From the NCBI GenBank assembly GCA_949318235.1, contig OX439131.1, positions 20,488,725 through 20,552,724 of the forward strand: a DNA stretch of 64,000 nucleotides, read 5' to 3'. The translations under genes and the position numbers were made by a program. The notes under the pieces are model-generated. The model saw only the letters and a list, made by a program, of their open reading frames with translations, was not told where the DNA came from and made no database searches. How positions within the stretch are numbered: position 1 is the stretch's first letter; every line of letters starts with the position of its first letter. Positions 50,801 through 63,367 of the stretch are shown here, in pieces. This DNA comes from Ecdyonurus torrentis. Taxonomy: Eukaryota > Arthropoda > Insecta > Ephemeroptera > Heptageniidae.

Positions 50801-53110
50801 TAGGCCACCTCATATCCTCTCATTCTCAATAATTTATATAATAGTAGATTCGATTTTATAATAACAATACTGTAGACATGTTTAAAATTTAATGATAGAG
50901 CGCGATTAATATTTAGTTTGAGCTATAGTTCTCAAACGTAAACAATTTTTTTCTTGCATTATTATTTAATATTACATCATTTTATAGTTTATTTACATTA
51001 CAGCAAGTAGAAAAATAAACTTTAATTTTTTGGTTTCACTAAATATATATTCTGTAATAATTATGAATATAAAAATAATATAGATATAAAAATATATTCT
51101 AATACTCAAAATAGACAGTTCCCCATAGGTAAGGCTTAACTTCATAATATTAATGATGATAATTTCACCGTATTTAACAAAATATCTCTATCATTATCTC
51201 ACCCTTCTCTCTTTCAATCTGAAATGATGTCAAACTAGTTGATATGAAAAGTACCCCACCCCCTTCGTGTGATCCCTAACGTTTTGAGTATCCATCACTC
51301 ACACGCTGCACTTGGGTCAACATTAAATCGTCCAAACAAATGAACCAACATGTCACAACCATCAATCAAACAAGGTATAATACAAACATAAAAAAAAAAA
51401 AATTAAACTGCAATTCATACTGACAACTTTTAAATTGACTTTTATTTAGCATGGGTAAAAATAAAGTACTTTAATTAGAATTGTCGTAGTTTTAAATTAA
51501 CCTGATGTATTTAACATACAAAAAAAATAATAAAAAAAGTTGTTTGAACAATTGTCTAAATACGTCATTTATATATCACCACCATAATAAAAGAAATGTA
51601 TGCCGGTTGAAGTTGAAATGATTGCATTTGATATATTAAGTGGATAATTAATAATAATTCACTTTTTTATATATTATATATATCATGGTTTTGTCACCAC
51701 CCCCTAACTCTATATATGGTATTGACGTCTATGTACTTGAGTTCTTTTCACTCTTACTTTCTATTGTTAAAAAAGAACATATACATACAAGGGATTGGAA
51801 AATGTGTGAGTTAGGCTCTCGGGACTTTTATATAGACAAGACGTTGATCCGGTACCAAAGTATAGAGAGAGAGAGAGAAAGAGAGAGTAAGAATACGTAT
51901 TCTTTGGCACGATTCTCGTGTGAATATACTTACAAGACAAACTCCATTTCTATGTATATAACAGAAAAGGGGATGAATATTTTTACGATCCAAAAATATA
52001 GTAGTTTTCTTCTTTTTCTTTCTTATATAGGATAAAATTTGTATTTTTTTAAAGGTATATTCACACAGTGATGCGATTTCCTCTTTTGATCCCATTTGAC
52101 ATAATATATAAATATTACAGAAAAGAAAATCTTGGGACACTGTGATTATAGCAACGAATATTTTTGTATAACAATAGATTTAAATACGTATAACTGGAGT
52201 CCCTCACATTTTGGTATTAAAAAAAAAAACTCCACGTAACATCTTTAAGCTGCTGTAAAATTTGAAGTAAAAGAAAAATCACAAATTAAAGATCAGTAAA
52301 AGTTGTTTTACTCAAACAAAACTTGTTAATGTATAATCTAATCAGAAAATTGATGTAAGGATTTATTTTTACTCTCGCTTCCCTTATATTTTGTTTACAT
52401 TCACTTACATTTCTAACAACCACATACCACTCATTTCAAAGATATATGGTTCATTTTGATATGATTAAATACTGTAAAATAAGCGTTATTAGCATATACG
52501 ATTGTATCACTTATTCTGGTGCATCGTCTAATAGATTGGGATTAGCTAGGTTGTTTTCTCTTATCCCATACTAACAACGTATTTTTAAGAATCAATGTCG
52601 TAGGGAAAAGCCCTCTGCCAATCAATTTATATATTATAAGTGTGTGTGTATGTGTCCCCCTTCCTCCCTCTCTCTTATAGTCACTTTGATGCAACATCGC
52701 GTCCCTATTTTAAATGCAATCTCAGTTTTATGCATGCATCGTAATTCTATTATTTTTACAAGTAAAAGCATAAAAAAAATCCTTTTGTTGTTTTTCATGT
52801 ATAAAATTTTTTAACAGTTAGTTGTGAATAAATTGAATATTGTTAAAATGTAGTGAAGTTTGGAAAATTGTATTAGCTTTGTACTCTTGAAGGAGAGAAA
52901 GAGAGAGAGTTTAAAGAAGAAAGAGATAATGTTATTTTAAAGTTAATTTTAAAATATAAATTGAAAGAATGATTTTTGAAATTTCTATTTGACTAAATGA
53001 AAAATAATAAAACAAGTCTTTTATGTTTTAAACAAAAACTTTTTTGATTTATTTTTTTTTCTTACTTTCTTTCTCTCTATAAAACATTGAAATAATAACA
53101 AATGACAACT
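50800..53110. other. AT-rich non-coding stretch
   Basis: A plus-strand frame (51685-52035) and a minus-strand frame (51811-52140) overlap near a short GA run at about 51868-51888; neither has promoter or splice support. Rest random AT-rich. Confidence 0.5.
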
Positions 53111-53115
53111 TTTTA

Positions 53116-53119
<4 letters not shown>

Positions 53120-53195
<76 letters not shown>
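53120..53195. repeat. (TA)n microsatellite
   Basis: Perfect TA repeat of about 76 bases. Confidence 0.97.
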
Positions 53196-53201
<6 letters not shown>

Positions 53202-53407
53202 CAAAAAGTTTCAAAGTTGAATTTGTGTAATAAAGTCAAAGAAGAAGAATAAGAGAGTAAAAAAATAAAATAAAATAAATAAACTTTTTGCTTATATACT
53301 CTCTATATATTTTAGCTTGACAAATTTCGTTTTGTTTTAAATTTAATATTAAAATTAAAGAATGAATATTCAAAGAGAGTAAAATTGAAAAATGTTTATT
53401 TTATATA

Positions 53408-53454
53408 TCTTCTTCTTCTTCTTCTTCTTCTTCTTTTTTTTTTTTTTTTTTTTT
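53408..53454. repeat. (CTT)n then poly(T)
   Basis: About nine CTT units merging into T20. Confidence 0.96.
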
Positions 53455-53730
53455 ATGTCATCTGTTATTTCTTTAGGCTTGTTATTACGAGTATACAGGC
53501 ACTGTAAATATCCACTAAGTCTTTCAGATATATGAATTTACATGACATTTTTTGTTTTAGATGTCAAAGATTGTAAGAAGTATTTTGTGACAATAGTCTT
53601 ATAGAACTAAAAGACACATATGGACCAAAGAATTTTTTTGTGTATATATTTTATATAGGAGTAATATTCAAATTTTGATTGATGATAAAAGATGTACATT
53701 CAGTATTATATAAAAATGCTATTCATTTAA

Positions 53731-54045
53731 AGGCGTAGAACACCTTGGACAAATAAACATGCCTAATATCCTAGCATACCTAAATATCAACGTTGATTTG
53801 GCCGGAGTCATTGATTTCTAGTTTATTTTCCATTCACAAAAATTAATGCCAACTGCGGGTCGATGATGTCACAACTCATCTGTTTCCGCGAGCGTAAACT
53901 AGTGAACTGTGACGTCATAAACCCGCAATTTGCCATTTTGTGAATGGAAAATAAATTAGAAATAAATGATTCTGTCCAAATCAACGTTGATATTTAGGTA
54001 CGTTAGGAAATTAGAAAAAAAAATTGTTCAAGGTGCTCTACGCCT
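53731..54045. mobile_element. Foldback MITE with TTAA target duplication
   Basis: The 315-base element starts AGGCGTAGAACACCTTG and ends CAAGGTGCTCTACGCCT, and is flanked on both sides by TTAA (53727-53730, 54046-54049). Each half, about 145 bases, is roughly 80% the reverse complement of the other, with shared blocks such as CTAAATATCAACGTTGATTTGG split over the two arms, leaving a loop of only about 25 bases. TTAA duplication points to a piggyBac-type transposase acting in trans. There is no coding frame. TGACGTCA lies at 53910-53917. Confidence 0.8.
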
Positions 54046-54373
54046 TTAATTAATACGATGTAAATTTCTCTCATTCGTCTGTTCGTTAATGACTTTTTAT
54101 ACACCCCTATCTTCTTAAAAACTTAAGTGGATTTTAGTCTGTAGTTTTGCGATATAAAGTTCATATTCAAATGACAGATTGTTGCAATGACGTTGAAAAT
54201 AAGTTAAGTATATATTTTAAATTAAAAACAATTTACAAAATAAAAGTAACATTGAAAAATTGTACTCATATATTATTATAGTTGGTAACAGTGTATTTAT
54301 ACTGATAACAAGCTACTTTAATTTAAATTTAGTTAGAAAATATTTACGTAGTGAATGAATTGCAGTCATTACT

Positions 54374-54420
54374 ATATAACCCCCAAGCGCGCGGGGTGAG
54401 TGGGTATATATATAAATGGG
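54374..54420 (+). promoter_or_regulatory. Possible promoter with two TATA boxes
   Basis: TATATAA at about 54374 and TATATATATAAAT at about 54404 flank a G+C-rich CCCCCAAGCGCGCGGGG stretch (itself a CCCC/GGGG hairpin). Moderate G+C continues to about 54600. No TCAGT lies at the ideal distance (TTCACTG is at about 35-36 bases from the second TATA). The frame that follows begins with GTG and looks weak. Confidence 0.25.
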
Positions 54421-54757
54421 GTGCAGATAAGTTTTAACTTTTCACTGCTTGCACAGACACAGTACCATAACGAGTACGTACTTTTTATCCCGCACTGTCA
54501 CATAAGGGGTTGGGTAAAACAAAACAAAACTCTCTCCTCTCTTTCTCTGCCCTTCCTTTTTACTTGTATGATATTTATACTTGATCCCGTGTGACGTCAT
54601 TCAGAATTCTATAAGTACGTGTAAACACTAACATCCCACCATCAGTAATCTACACTTTTGTTTAAATAAATACGTTTTTTTGTAATAAGAATATTTCTAA
54701 AGTATTCAGATTTGAAATTACTATATAGCCATATTATAAATAACATATAGGGTGGTT

Positions 54758-55052
54758 TCATTCATGTTAAAGTCGACGCCATAAGTGAGCGCTAAATAAC
54801 ATGGGCCAGTATAGAAAAATAACTCATTTTGCCAGTATAAAAATACTTCGCAATATATTTGACGGCATTGATGCTGTTAACAGGTTGAATTAGTTTTTCA
54901 AGTATGCAAGAAAAATAATAATAACAAAAAAATAGCCAATTTTCCAAAGAAAATAGCCAAAAACTATGTTTTTCCTATGCTGAACAATATTATTAATTGC
55001 TCAAGAAGAGCATCGTAAAGCATTCAGAATGACGTCATGCGCACACACGCTA
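54758..55052. mobile_element. Palindromic MITE, copy 2
   Basis: About 295 bases in the same orientation as 26594-26886 and similar along its length: TTCATGTTAAAGTCGACGCC at the left, GCATTGATGCTGTTAACA in the middle, CCTATGCTGAACAAT and GACGTCATGCGCA at the right. Its two ends are imperfect inverted repeats. It lies only about 710 bases from the unrelated foldback element at 53731. No coding frame. Confidence 0.65.
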
Positions 55053-55059
55053 TACATAT

Positions 55060-56480
55060 ACGCTATACAAGATATAAAAGTCATTAAAGGTGCAAGAAAA
55101 TTTGAGTAAAAATAAGGAATTTTAGGAGCTTATTAAAATAAATTATTATAATAAATATAAGGTTTACTGCATTAAGATTTATAATCGAGACACCTTCACT
55201 TAATTACCTCAGTATGTTAGATTGTCAGACCTCATTTTATGTTATTTCCGTTTACAATTAAACTTAAATACATTAATTAATAATGTTAATATATATTTTA
55301 AGTAATTATATGCGTCTAAAAATAATATAATATATTGTTAAATTTACTACTTTTATGAGAACAAAAAGTAAAATTTTGCAACAACAAAAAAAGCATATAT
55401 GTGCTTAACAATTAGCCTATACTGCCAGGGGCTTCGCTTTCATATTGAAAATAAATTTACTTTCTGAATGTGTATTTTTTTTTCCTTTTGCTTATTAAAA
55501 TGAATATATTAATGAGAAGAAAACCTTGATTTATATAAAATAAATGTGAAAGGGAAGTGAAACACAGGCACAACAAAGCTATACTATAGGAGGGTTGCTC
55601 ACATATTCACTGATGCAGAAACACAAAACGTACAACACACCCCTCTCTATCTCTCTATGTCATTATTTGATTTTCACGTGAATCATAACAATTGAAGTTG
55701 TGCGACCAAATGATATGTAATCACGTTTTCAAATGTTGACTGTTAATATTAATTGTATTTTGTACTGTAAATTTAATGATAAAAGTTATTTATTGTGAAA
55801 AAATCATGGATAAAATCAATTATACTGTATGTATAAAAAAAAAGGCATGTCAATATCAGATATACAATAATATTTTATGTTTTTATATTATGTTATATAT
55901 ATTTTTTTTATATGACTTGCATTTCAAATGAACTTGCATGTAATCAGAGACATAAAACAAAAATGATTATATCTAAAGTTTTTTTTATGGATAAAAAGAG
56001 TTTTATTTTGTTTACTGTATATGTGTATATGATTGAAGATTTTTATACTTTTTGAAATCATTAATTTCGTTTATTTCATAACATTCCACAGCACGTAATA
56101 TATTCATGAGTAAACTGTTAATATAGCTATGACATGACTCATCAAATAATTTGGTTTTTACACAAAAAAAAAAAAAAAAAAAAAAAAAACTATTTTTATA
56201 TATATATAATATATTATACACACACTCGTTGAAAATATGGTTTTTAACCTTTAAAAAATAATTATATAAGCTAATTCAAACATTTTAATTAGATTTCTGT
56301 AAAACAATTTTCATTTTTTTTCTTAATATTATATCGATTTTTTTTTTTTTTTTTTCAATATATATCTCAAGTATTATATTAATATTTTCTTAAAATGGGC
56401 TTTCTAAATGACAGACCATATTGTCCTAACAAACGCTCCTCTTCTCATGAGTATTGTTTATAGTTCTCAACGCTAGAGCT
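55060..56480. other. AT-rich non-coding stretch
   Basis: No gene recognised. Poly(A) at about 56164-56188 and poly(T) at about 56339-56355. A slightly G+C-richer patch at 55550-55680 has no frame. Confidence 0.55.
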
Positions 56481-56485
56481 GTAGC

Positions 56486-56488
<3 letters not shown>

Positions 56489-56580
<92 letters not shown>
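56489..56580. repeat. (GA)n microsatellite
   Basis: Perfect GA tract of 92 bases. Confidence 0.97.
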
Positions 56581-56582
<2 letters not shown>

Positions 56583-57210
56583 AATAGCTTACAGTAATGA
56601 CCACACATGCACTGTTGTATATTTACGAGTACTTGCGAGTACTAAAAGAGTTTACATAACATTGTTTAGATTACAATCCTTGACCTAGCTTTATTTTCTT
56701 GATTAAACTCTTCAAAAATATCTCTCACAATCAAAAATATTTTACAGTTTGTCAACAACACAGTTTTTTCTTTATATAAAAGTATGATCGATATATTTTT
56801 TTCTTACATTGCACATCATAATACGTTTGTTGGAAAATTGCTTCCATATTGAGTTACTTCAAAAGTAAATAAAATTTCTTGAAAATAACATTTATTTTTT
56901 GCTTCTTCTCCCTCTATACTTTTTTTTTCAAATATTATACCATACTGTATACAATCTAAATTTTTGATTGCATTCATCCTAAGATTGCTTATACGTATAA
57001 CGTAACTTTATTTTTATTCAATGTATATATGTATGCTCATAGGAAAGAAAAATATATATATTTTTTGAATTTAAAGTAAATAGTAAATATCATATATTTG
57101 ATTTTATAATAGAAATAGTTGACAATATAAGTAAACGTAAAAAAATCAAATGCATTGCATTTAAAGTTTTTAAATAATGATAGAAAAACGTATTTTGACT
57201 TACTTTTTCG

Positions 57211-57276
<66 letters not shown>

Positions 57277-57900
57277 GATGAATAAGTAATAAATTGTTCT
57301 AAAATCTTGTGTTTGCCATAATACTTTCATTGAATTGCTTGATAAATTATCTGTGTATTAAATAAGTTGACATCTTTGAAAAAGCTATGAGAAAAACATA
57401 AACCTATTTCTTGTTGTAAGAAAATTGTCCAGAAGTGTCTTCGTGCTTACTGGACCGTAATTTGAGAAATAACAGAGCCAATGCTATACTTTTTTTCTTC
57501 TACTATAATATAGTATATCAAGGGAAAAACACGTTATAGTCATAATACTCGAATAACTTCCTAAACTTTTTATATGTACAATTTTGACTTTACTACACGT
57601 ATATATATAATGCTAATGCAATTTCTATACGTTCAAACAATTGTATATACTGTAAAACATTGACTATAACATACATTTAAATCATAATACAATATTGTTG
57701 TGTTTTTTACATCATCATATTAATCTAATATTACAAGTAACATGTAATTTAAAATCATATTCATGTTTATAATATTTGTTTGCTTTTCAAAATTAATTTT
57801 TATAAAATTATATGGAAAACTGAATACTCGTTTTTTTTTAGGTGCGATAACGTTTCGTTATTATATTATGTTGAAATGAAACATACATACGATAGTATAT
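56581..57900. other. AT-rich non-coding stretch
   Basis: Contains the TA tract at 57212-57273 and no recognised gene. Confidence 0.55.
57212..57273. repeat. (TA)n microsatellite
   Basis: Perfect TA repeat of about 62 bases. Confidence 0.97.
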
Positions 57901-57906
57901 TTTGTG

Positions 57907-57907
<1 letters not shown>

Positions 57908-57970
<63 letters not shown>
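57908..57970. repeat. (TA)n microsatellite, transposon target
   Basis: TA repeat that ends exactly where the hAT-like element begins; the repeat resumes as ATATATAT at 59383. Confidence 0.95.
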
Positions 57971-57973
<3 letters not shown>

Positions 57974-58037
57974 TGTTGTAGTCCTAAAGTTTTACGAAGC
58001 AGGGCGCTCTATTTATTCCCAATGATGATCGTCAGGA

Positions 58038-58052
58038 GGGGCCGAAGGCCCC
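58038..58052. repeat. G+C hairpin near left end of hAT-like element
   Basis: GGGGCC-GAA-GGCCCC, a perfect 6-base stem with a 3-base loop. A second hairpin-like CCGCC/GGCG pair follows. Confidence 0.85.
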
Positions 58053-58246
58053 CTTATGCCCGCCGCAGGCGCGAAATTTTTGAGTGCCACGCCCATTTTT
58101 AGGGGAAAAAAGAAAGAAAAAACAAACAAACAAACAGTATTTTTAATTAATTAATTGTCATTTTGTACCTAAATTTTATTAATAATAAATGAAAATCGGT
58201 GCACTAGTGGCAACTTAAAAATAATTTTGTAGCCTATCAGTTTTAT

Positions 58247-58280
<34 letters not shown>

Positions 58281-58912
58281 GACACCGTCCCACTGTGGTC
58301 CCATACGACTACAGCCCTAATATGTAATAATTTTCCACCAATTATAAACTGCATGGCATATAACTTATTATTATTAAATTAACTTATGCTACCAATAATT
58401 TATTATTTTTATGTACTTACCGGTGAATCGACTTTGATGCTACTTTACTAAAGATAGTGCAAAGGGCCGGTCACTAATTTAAATTGAAGAAATTATTAAA
58501 GTGACGATCTTGAGAACCTCTAGTCCGTAGCATATTATTTTTTCTTTTCTTTGTGGATTCAATTATTTATCACTGATACTCATTTTGAATGATTGATTAA
58601 AAACTCTAACACTATGCATCACAAAAAAAATTACTGCCATTTATAAAATAGCGAGAAGCGGTCACCTCGAGAATTGTACTCTTACTGCAAGAAACACCTG
58701 ATTTTTTGGTACCTATTTAAAAGTTATACCCCCTTCGTACTTTTCTCCCTCACTTTTTTTAGGGAAAGCATGTTGCTTAGAAGTTATTTCTCATATATAT
58801 TTTAACAATTAAGGGAGAGAGAGAGACAGAGACAGAGAGAGAGAAATTTGAAGCCTGACTCCGTCAATAATACTTAGTGACCTGTCAGTGTAATAGTCAT
58901 ACTATACAACAC

Positions 58913-58943
<31 letters not shown>

Positions 58944-59340
58944 AATGAAGTCGGGGGATTAACGTATACACCTGAATGTCCCAGGAAATTGCGCTCAGAT
59001 GCACAATTATAATTTGACAATGCTTAAAATAGCTACTAAATAAAAACACTATATATACCTAAGTGGTTATCATGTATGAACATGTTTCTGTCTATTTTCT
59101 TAACTTACCTCGGTTTTTCTATTGTTTCATTCATATGATTTTCTATACAAATTTAATGTGCATTTTCTTGTCAGATTACTAAAATAATTTTACTTGTACT
59201 TTTTTCAATTTTGCACTCAAAAGTATAAATTTTACAGAAATTTGCAGTGTATTTGTCGTACGTAAACCTTAGCGAGCGCCTTATAGCGCCTTTTTCAATT
59301 TTCACGAAGCAGGGCGCAAAGCATGAAAAGGTTCACGAGC

Positions 59341-59355
59341 CAGGGCGGCGCCCTG
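59341..59355. repeat. G+C hairpin near right end of hAT-like element
   Basis: CAGGGC-GGC-GCCCTG, a perfect 6-base stem with a 3-base loop, 27 bases inside the right terminus. Confidence 0.85.
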
Positions 59356-59399
59356 GCGCGCCCTGCCTCCACTACACCCCTGATATATATGTATGTATA

Positions 59400-60121
59400 T
59401 TTATTCAATAAAACACAGTATTTATATATGAACATCAAATATAGCTAAGTTAAATACAATTCAATTGTAAAATAATTTGATGTTTTGTTACACTTGATAT
59501 TGACGTTATATTGCCATTATATTTTATCTCTTCCTATAATATTGATACAGTCATGCTTTTTTTTTTTTTTTTTTTTTTTTGTTAAAATGTTATATGAAAT
59601 TAATATGAGGATGTGCATTATGCACTAACTAATTTATAATAGTATTATTTCCTTTTAAAGTAAACAAAAAACAAAACATTTTTCAATCATATGAATTATA
59701 TGTAATATATAATTAAACTTAAATAAATTGACAAAATGCAATGAATGCTTGCGGAAGAAAAAAAAAGTGTATAAAGCTTCAAATATATATTTTTTATGCG
59801 CTGTACATACAGCTTAGCTAATTTTCAACACTGAAAAGGTATAAAAATTGAAAGCAATATTGTTGTGTTCTATACAACATATACATAGAACATATTTATA
59901 CATGTGTTCTATTATAATAGCTCATAAAAAAACCAATAACAAAAAATTTCTGTAGCAGTGGAATTACCTTGCTGTTCAACATAATTTGGAAAAAAGAGGG
60001 GGAAGTAAAAATGTGAAATGGAATGGAATGCAATAACAAAAATGTGATGAAAATTTCAATTAACACAAAATTTAAAGCATCCGCAGGAAAAAAGAAAGAG
60101 TTTAATTATTTTTCGTTTTTC

Positions 60122-60154
<33 letters not shown>

Positions 60155-60360
60155 ATAATTATTTATTATCAAATATTATCATTATTTTATATAATTATTT
60201 AATATTTACTTATAAGAAAATACACATATATGCAAGAAAATTATCATTTATAATATTTAAATAAAATGTTCCATCTAATTAATATAATACGAAAATCTAA
60301 TACTTCAACCCTATAGCTTTAACCTGAGATAGACTAATTTGTATAAGCAGTAGTTTTGAT
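59400..60360. other. AT-rich non-coding stretch
   Basis: Poly(T) at about 59557-59580 and 60125-60150, no gene recognised. Confidence 0.55.
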
Positions 60361-60369
60361 GCCTATCAT

Positions 60370-60535
60370 ATCTGAGGTAAACATGCGGGTGGGTCGGCAA
60401 TTAGGCAGCTGCAATACAGCTAGGAGATGTAATCTCTAAGGGCTGCAGAGTGGACCTTGTTAGTTTTACCCGCCACATGTTGTTTTCAAATGTAAAAGGG
60501 GATCATTAACTCATTTGCATATCACAATTGGACCA
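60370..60535. promoter_or_regulatory. Possible conserved regulatory or structured block
   Basis: Abruptly G+C-richer. TAAACATGCGGGT (60378-60390) is roughly mirrored by ACCCGCCACATGTTG (about 60468-60482). Between them is the hairpin GAGAT-GTA-ATCTC (60424-60436) inside a longer CAGC/GCTG stem, and 30 bases after the mirror lies ATTTGCATAT (60513-60522), a POU octamer-type site. No frame is open across it. It could be an enhancer or a folded RNA. Confidence 0.3.
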
Positions 60536-60539
60536 TTTG

Positions 60540-61890
60540 TCACTTTCATTATTATATATTGAAATAACTTGACGTGTCATATTTAACTTTTCACATTTTC
60601 ACATATTATTATTTGCTTTTTTCAATGACTATAATACCATTTAAAAATGAGTCAATGTATAAATAGTAGATAATTTACATAAAATAGTTGTATCAGCTGC
60701 TGACAAAAAAAAAAAAAAAAAAAAAAAATGACATCATTTCATAAACTTTAATTATAGTATTTATTTAGTATTTTATTCTATAAAAATGGAGACAATTAGG
60801 ACTTAAAAGTATATTTAATCCCTTAATAGCTACTTTATAAAATTTAAGTTCTATTATCTTCTATACTAATAAAATATTGTGAACAACATACAATTGAATA
60901 TACGCATGCTTAATACTAATTAATTTTTTTTATAATATATACAATAGAAACCTTTCTATATAAAAAGTTATAAATATTTCATGAATTTAATTACAAGCAA
61001 TAAAATTCACACTTATTTGCAATTACATTATCGTTTTTAGTTTGCAAAATAGTAGAGTTTTTTATATATAGGTTTTATTAAGTGTTAAGTTAAGTTTGTA
61101 TGGTACGTGGCTTATTAATATGCAAGATTTGCAGTGGCTATGTATGAAAGGAAGTAACGCGTACGCTGTATACATGAACATAATATCATCAGTACAATAA
61201 ACCCTCTTCTCTCTGCGTTAGAATACAAAACAAAAGCAAAGGCGAGAGAAGTTGATATTAGCATTCTCTCTATAGGTTGATTTTAATATTAATATATAAA
61301 TACTGATAGGTAATTTTATTGTTGGGAAGATAAGCTTGTTTATTTTATATGTGGTTTCAACTTCTCTATATCTTTATAATCGCGTTTTTTTTTTTTTTTT
61401 TTTTTTTAATTCAATTTTCTATTTATTTATACTGTATATTAAACTTAATACTTATTTTCCATACCTAAAACTGAAATTTAGTAATTTGACCATATATACG
61501 TTTTAAAGGAAATACAAAAATATTATTTGACACGTCAGAAAAAGCAACTTTCAATAACTTGGGGGGATCGATTATGATGCAAAAATGTTGGCGTATGAAT
61601 TTTAAAGGTCTTTGAATGATTTTTTCCCCCTTATCTAATGGTCACAGGTTTTTATTTTTTGTTTTTCCTAGTTATTGTTACTATTAGAAATTCAAATACA
61701 TATAAAATTAGGGGATCAATTTTTGAATTCCAGGAAAATGAGCCTTCCAATGGTATAACCCCTTAGAAATTTAACATACAACTATAACAAAGACACTTCA
61801 TCAAGAAAAAAAAATGCACATACAGTTAATGATGCATTGTGAAAACTTACTCTCAGCAAATAATAATAATATACAATAAAAACACTGTTG
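60540..61890. other. AT-rich non-coding stretch
   Basis: Poly(A) at about 60704-60728 and poly(T) at about 61386-61407. A G+C-richer patch at 61545-61780 has no sustained frame. No gene recognised. Confidence 0.55.
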
Positions 61891-61896
61891 AATCTT

Positions 61897-61922
61897 TTGA
61901 ATGAGAAACGTTTCTCATTCAA
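61897..61922. repeat. 26-base perfect palindrome
   Basis: The half-site TTGAATGAGAAAC is followed directly by its exact reverse complement, with no loop, centred at 61909/61910. It is not a simple TA palindrome. Confidence 0.95.
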
Positions 61923-61924
61923 GA

Positions 61925-62410
61925 AATCCAGCGACTTCATTATATATTTTCTTTATATCCTAAAGCAATTAAAGTATATAGTACAGTACATACAAAAAAA
62001 CAACATATAACCTACATTTTACAGTAGTATTCATTTAATTTTCTTGGTGTGGAAAATGATTGCAATTTTCCTTTTTTCTTTACAACAAATTGAATCCTAT
62101 TTCTATTGTTGGCAAAGTGAACATAAGATGCGGAATGCCGGAAATTGGCTTGCAAAAGTCACGTTTCCATTTTCCTGCTTGCTTTGTCAATGCACTCTAA
62201 AACTCTCTAGGCGACGCTGATCGAATTTTTTTCTCTCTCACACTCTCTGCTTTACGCAATATTCACTTGACCAGAAATTTAAGGGTTGTAATTCTCTCAC
62301 ATTTTGTACATTTTTTTTATATATATATAACGGTCTATTATAAAATTTATAACAATTTAAAAGGATAATAAGAAAAGCCCTCTAGCTCTTATAAATTGTT
62401 ACGTGTGTGT
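61925..62410. other. Mixed stretch without recognised gene
   Basis: A somewhat G+C-richer patch at 62100-62260 precedes the TA tract. No supported frame. Confidence 0.5.
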
Positions 62411-62411
62411 G

Positions 62412-62635
<224 letters not shown>

Positions 62636-62639
62636 AGGC

Positions 62640-63310
62640 AATTAAAGATTTTTATGGTTTTTTGATAATTGTAAAATATGTCACTTTGCAATTAGCGTGC
62701 AGGTAAATCCTATGCAACTTTGAAAAGTCAGTTCAAAAATACTTTCTTGATAATATGTTTTATAATGCGTTAGACTACTGTATATGGCAGTAAATAATGT
62801 TAAATGCTGCTTATTAATTGTATCATTTTTTTATACATTTGTATTGACTTGTTCTACTACGTAAAATACATAGAATGCAATAAAATCTTTAACCTATATA
62901 TGAAAGAAATGTATACATTTTCAATTTAAACACTACAAAATAATCATAATAATTATAAAAAATTGAATTGTGAAACATGGATATTAATATTTCACGTCTT
63001 CATTATTAAGCAATTTGACATAGTGTATGAATGTAATTTTAATTCATTTTGCACCTACGCATTAAAAAAAAAAAAGCAATTTATATACTGACATCCATTA
63101 TAAAAATCTTAAACCGTCTACAATTGCTCAATTTATACCTCCAATTTCACCTTTACCCTTATAATATAATAAAACATAAAAACGGTTTATCCATGAATAA
63201 TAAACCAATTAAGTTAAAAACAATAGGTTGCTATATATTTCTAAGAAGAAGTGCGCCGAGGTAACACCTAATTTTATGTTATGATAGAAAATGATGCGTG
63301 GTGAGTCGTG
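62640..63310. other. AT-rich non-coding stretch
   Basis: No supported gene. The frame at 63049-63264 is AT-driven. Confidence 0.5.
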
Positions 63311-63367
63311 GAGCGTGAAATACATTGGCAGATGTTCAAATATATATATATATATATATATGTCTAG

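Larger units (their letters stand above)
57971..59382. mobile_element. Non-autonomous hAT-like element
   Basis: Starts CAGTGTTGTAGT and ends with the inverse of CAGGGGTGTAGT; both are flanked by ATATATAT, an 8-base duplication as hAT transposases make (in a TA repeat the exact duplication is ambiguous). Inside the ends, TTTT(C)ACGAAGCAGGGCGC occurs at both sides in the same orientation (about 57989 and 59301). The 1412-base body has no transposase frame; it holds a (CT)n tract (58250-58278), a poly(T) (about 58913-58940) and a second TIR-like sequence at about 58305-58320. It must be moved in trans. Confidence 0.7.
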
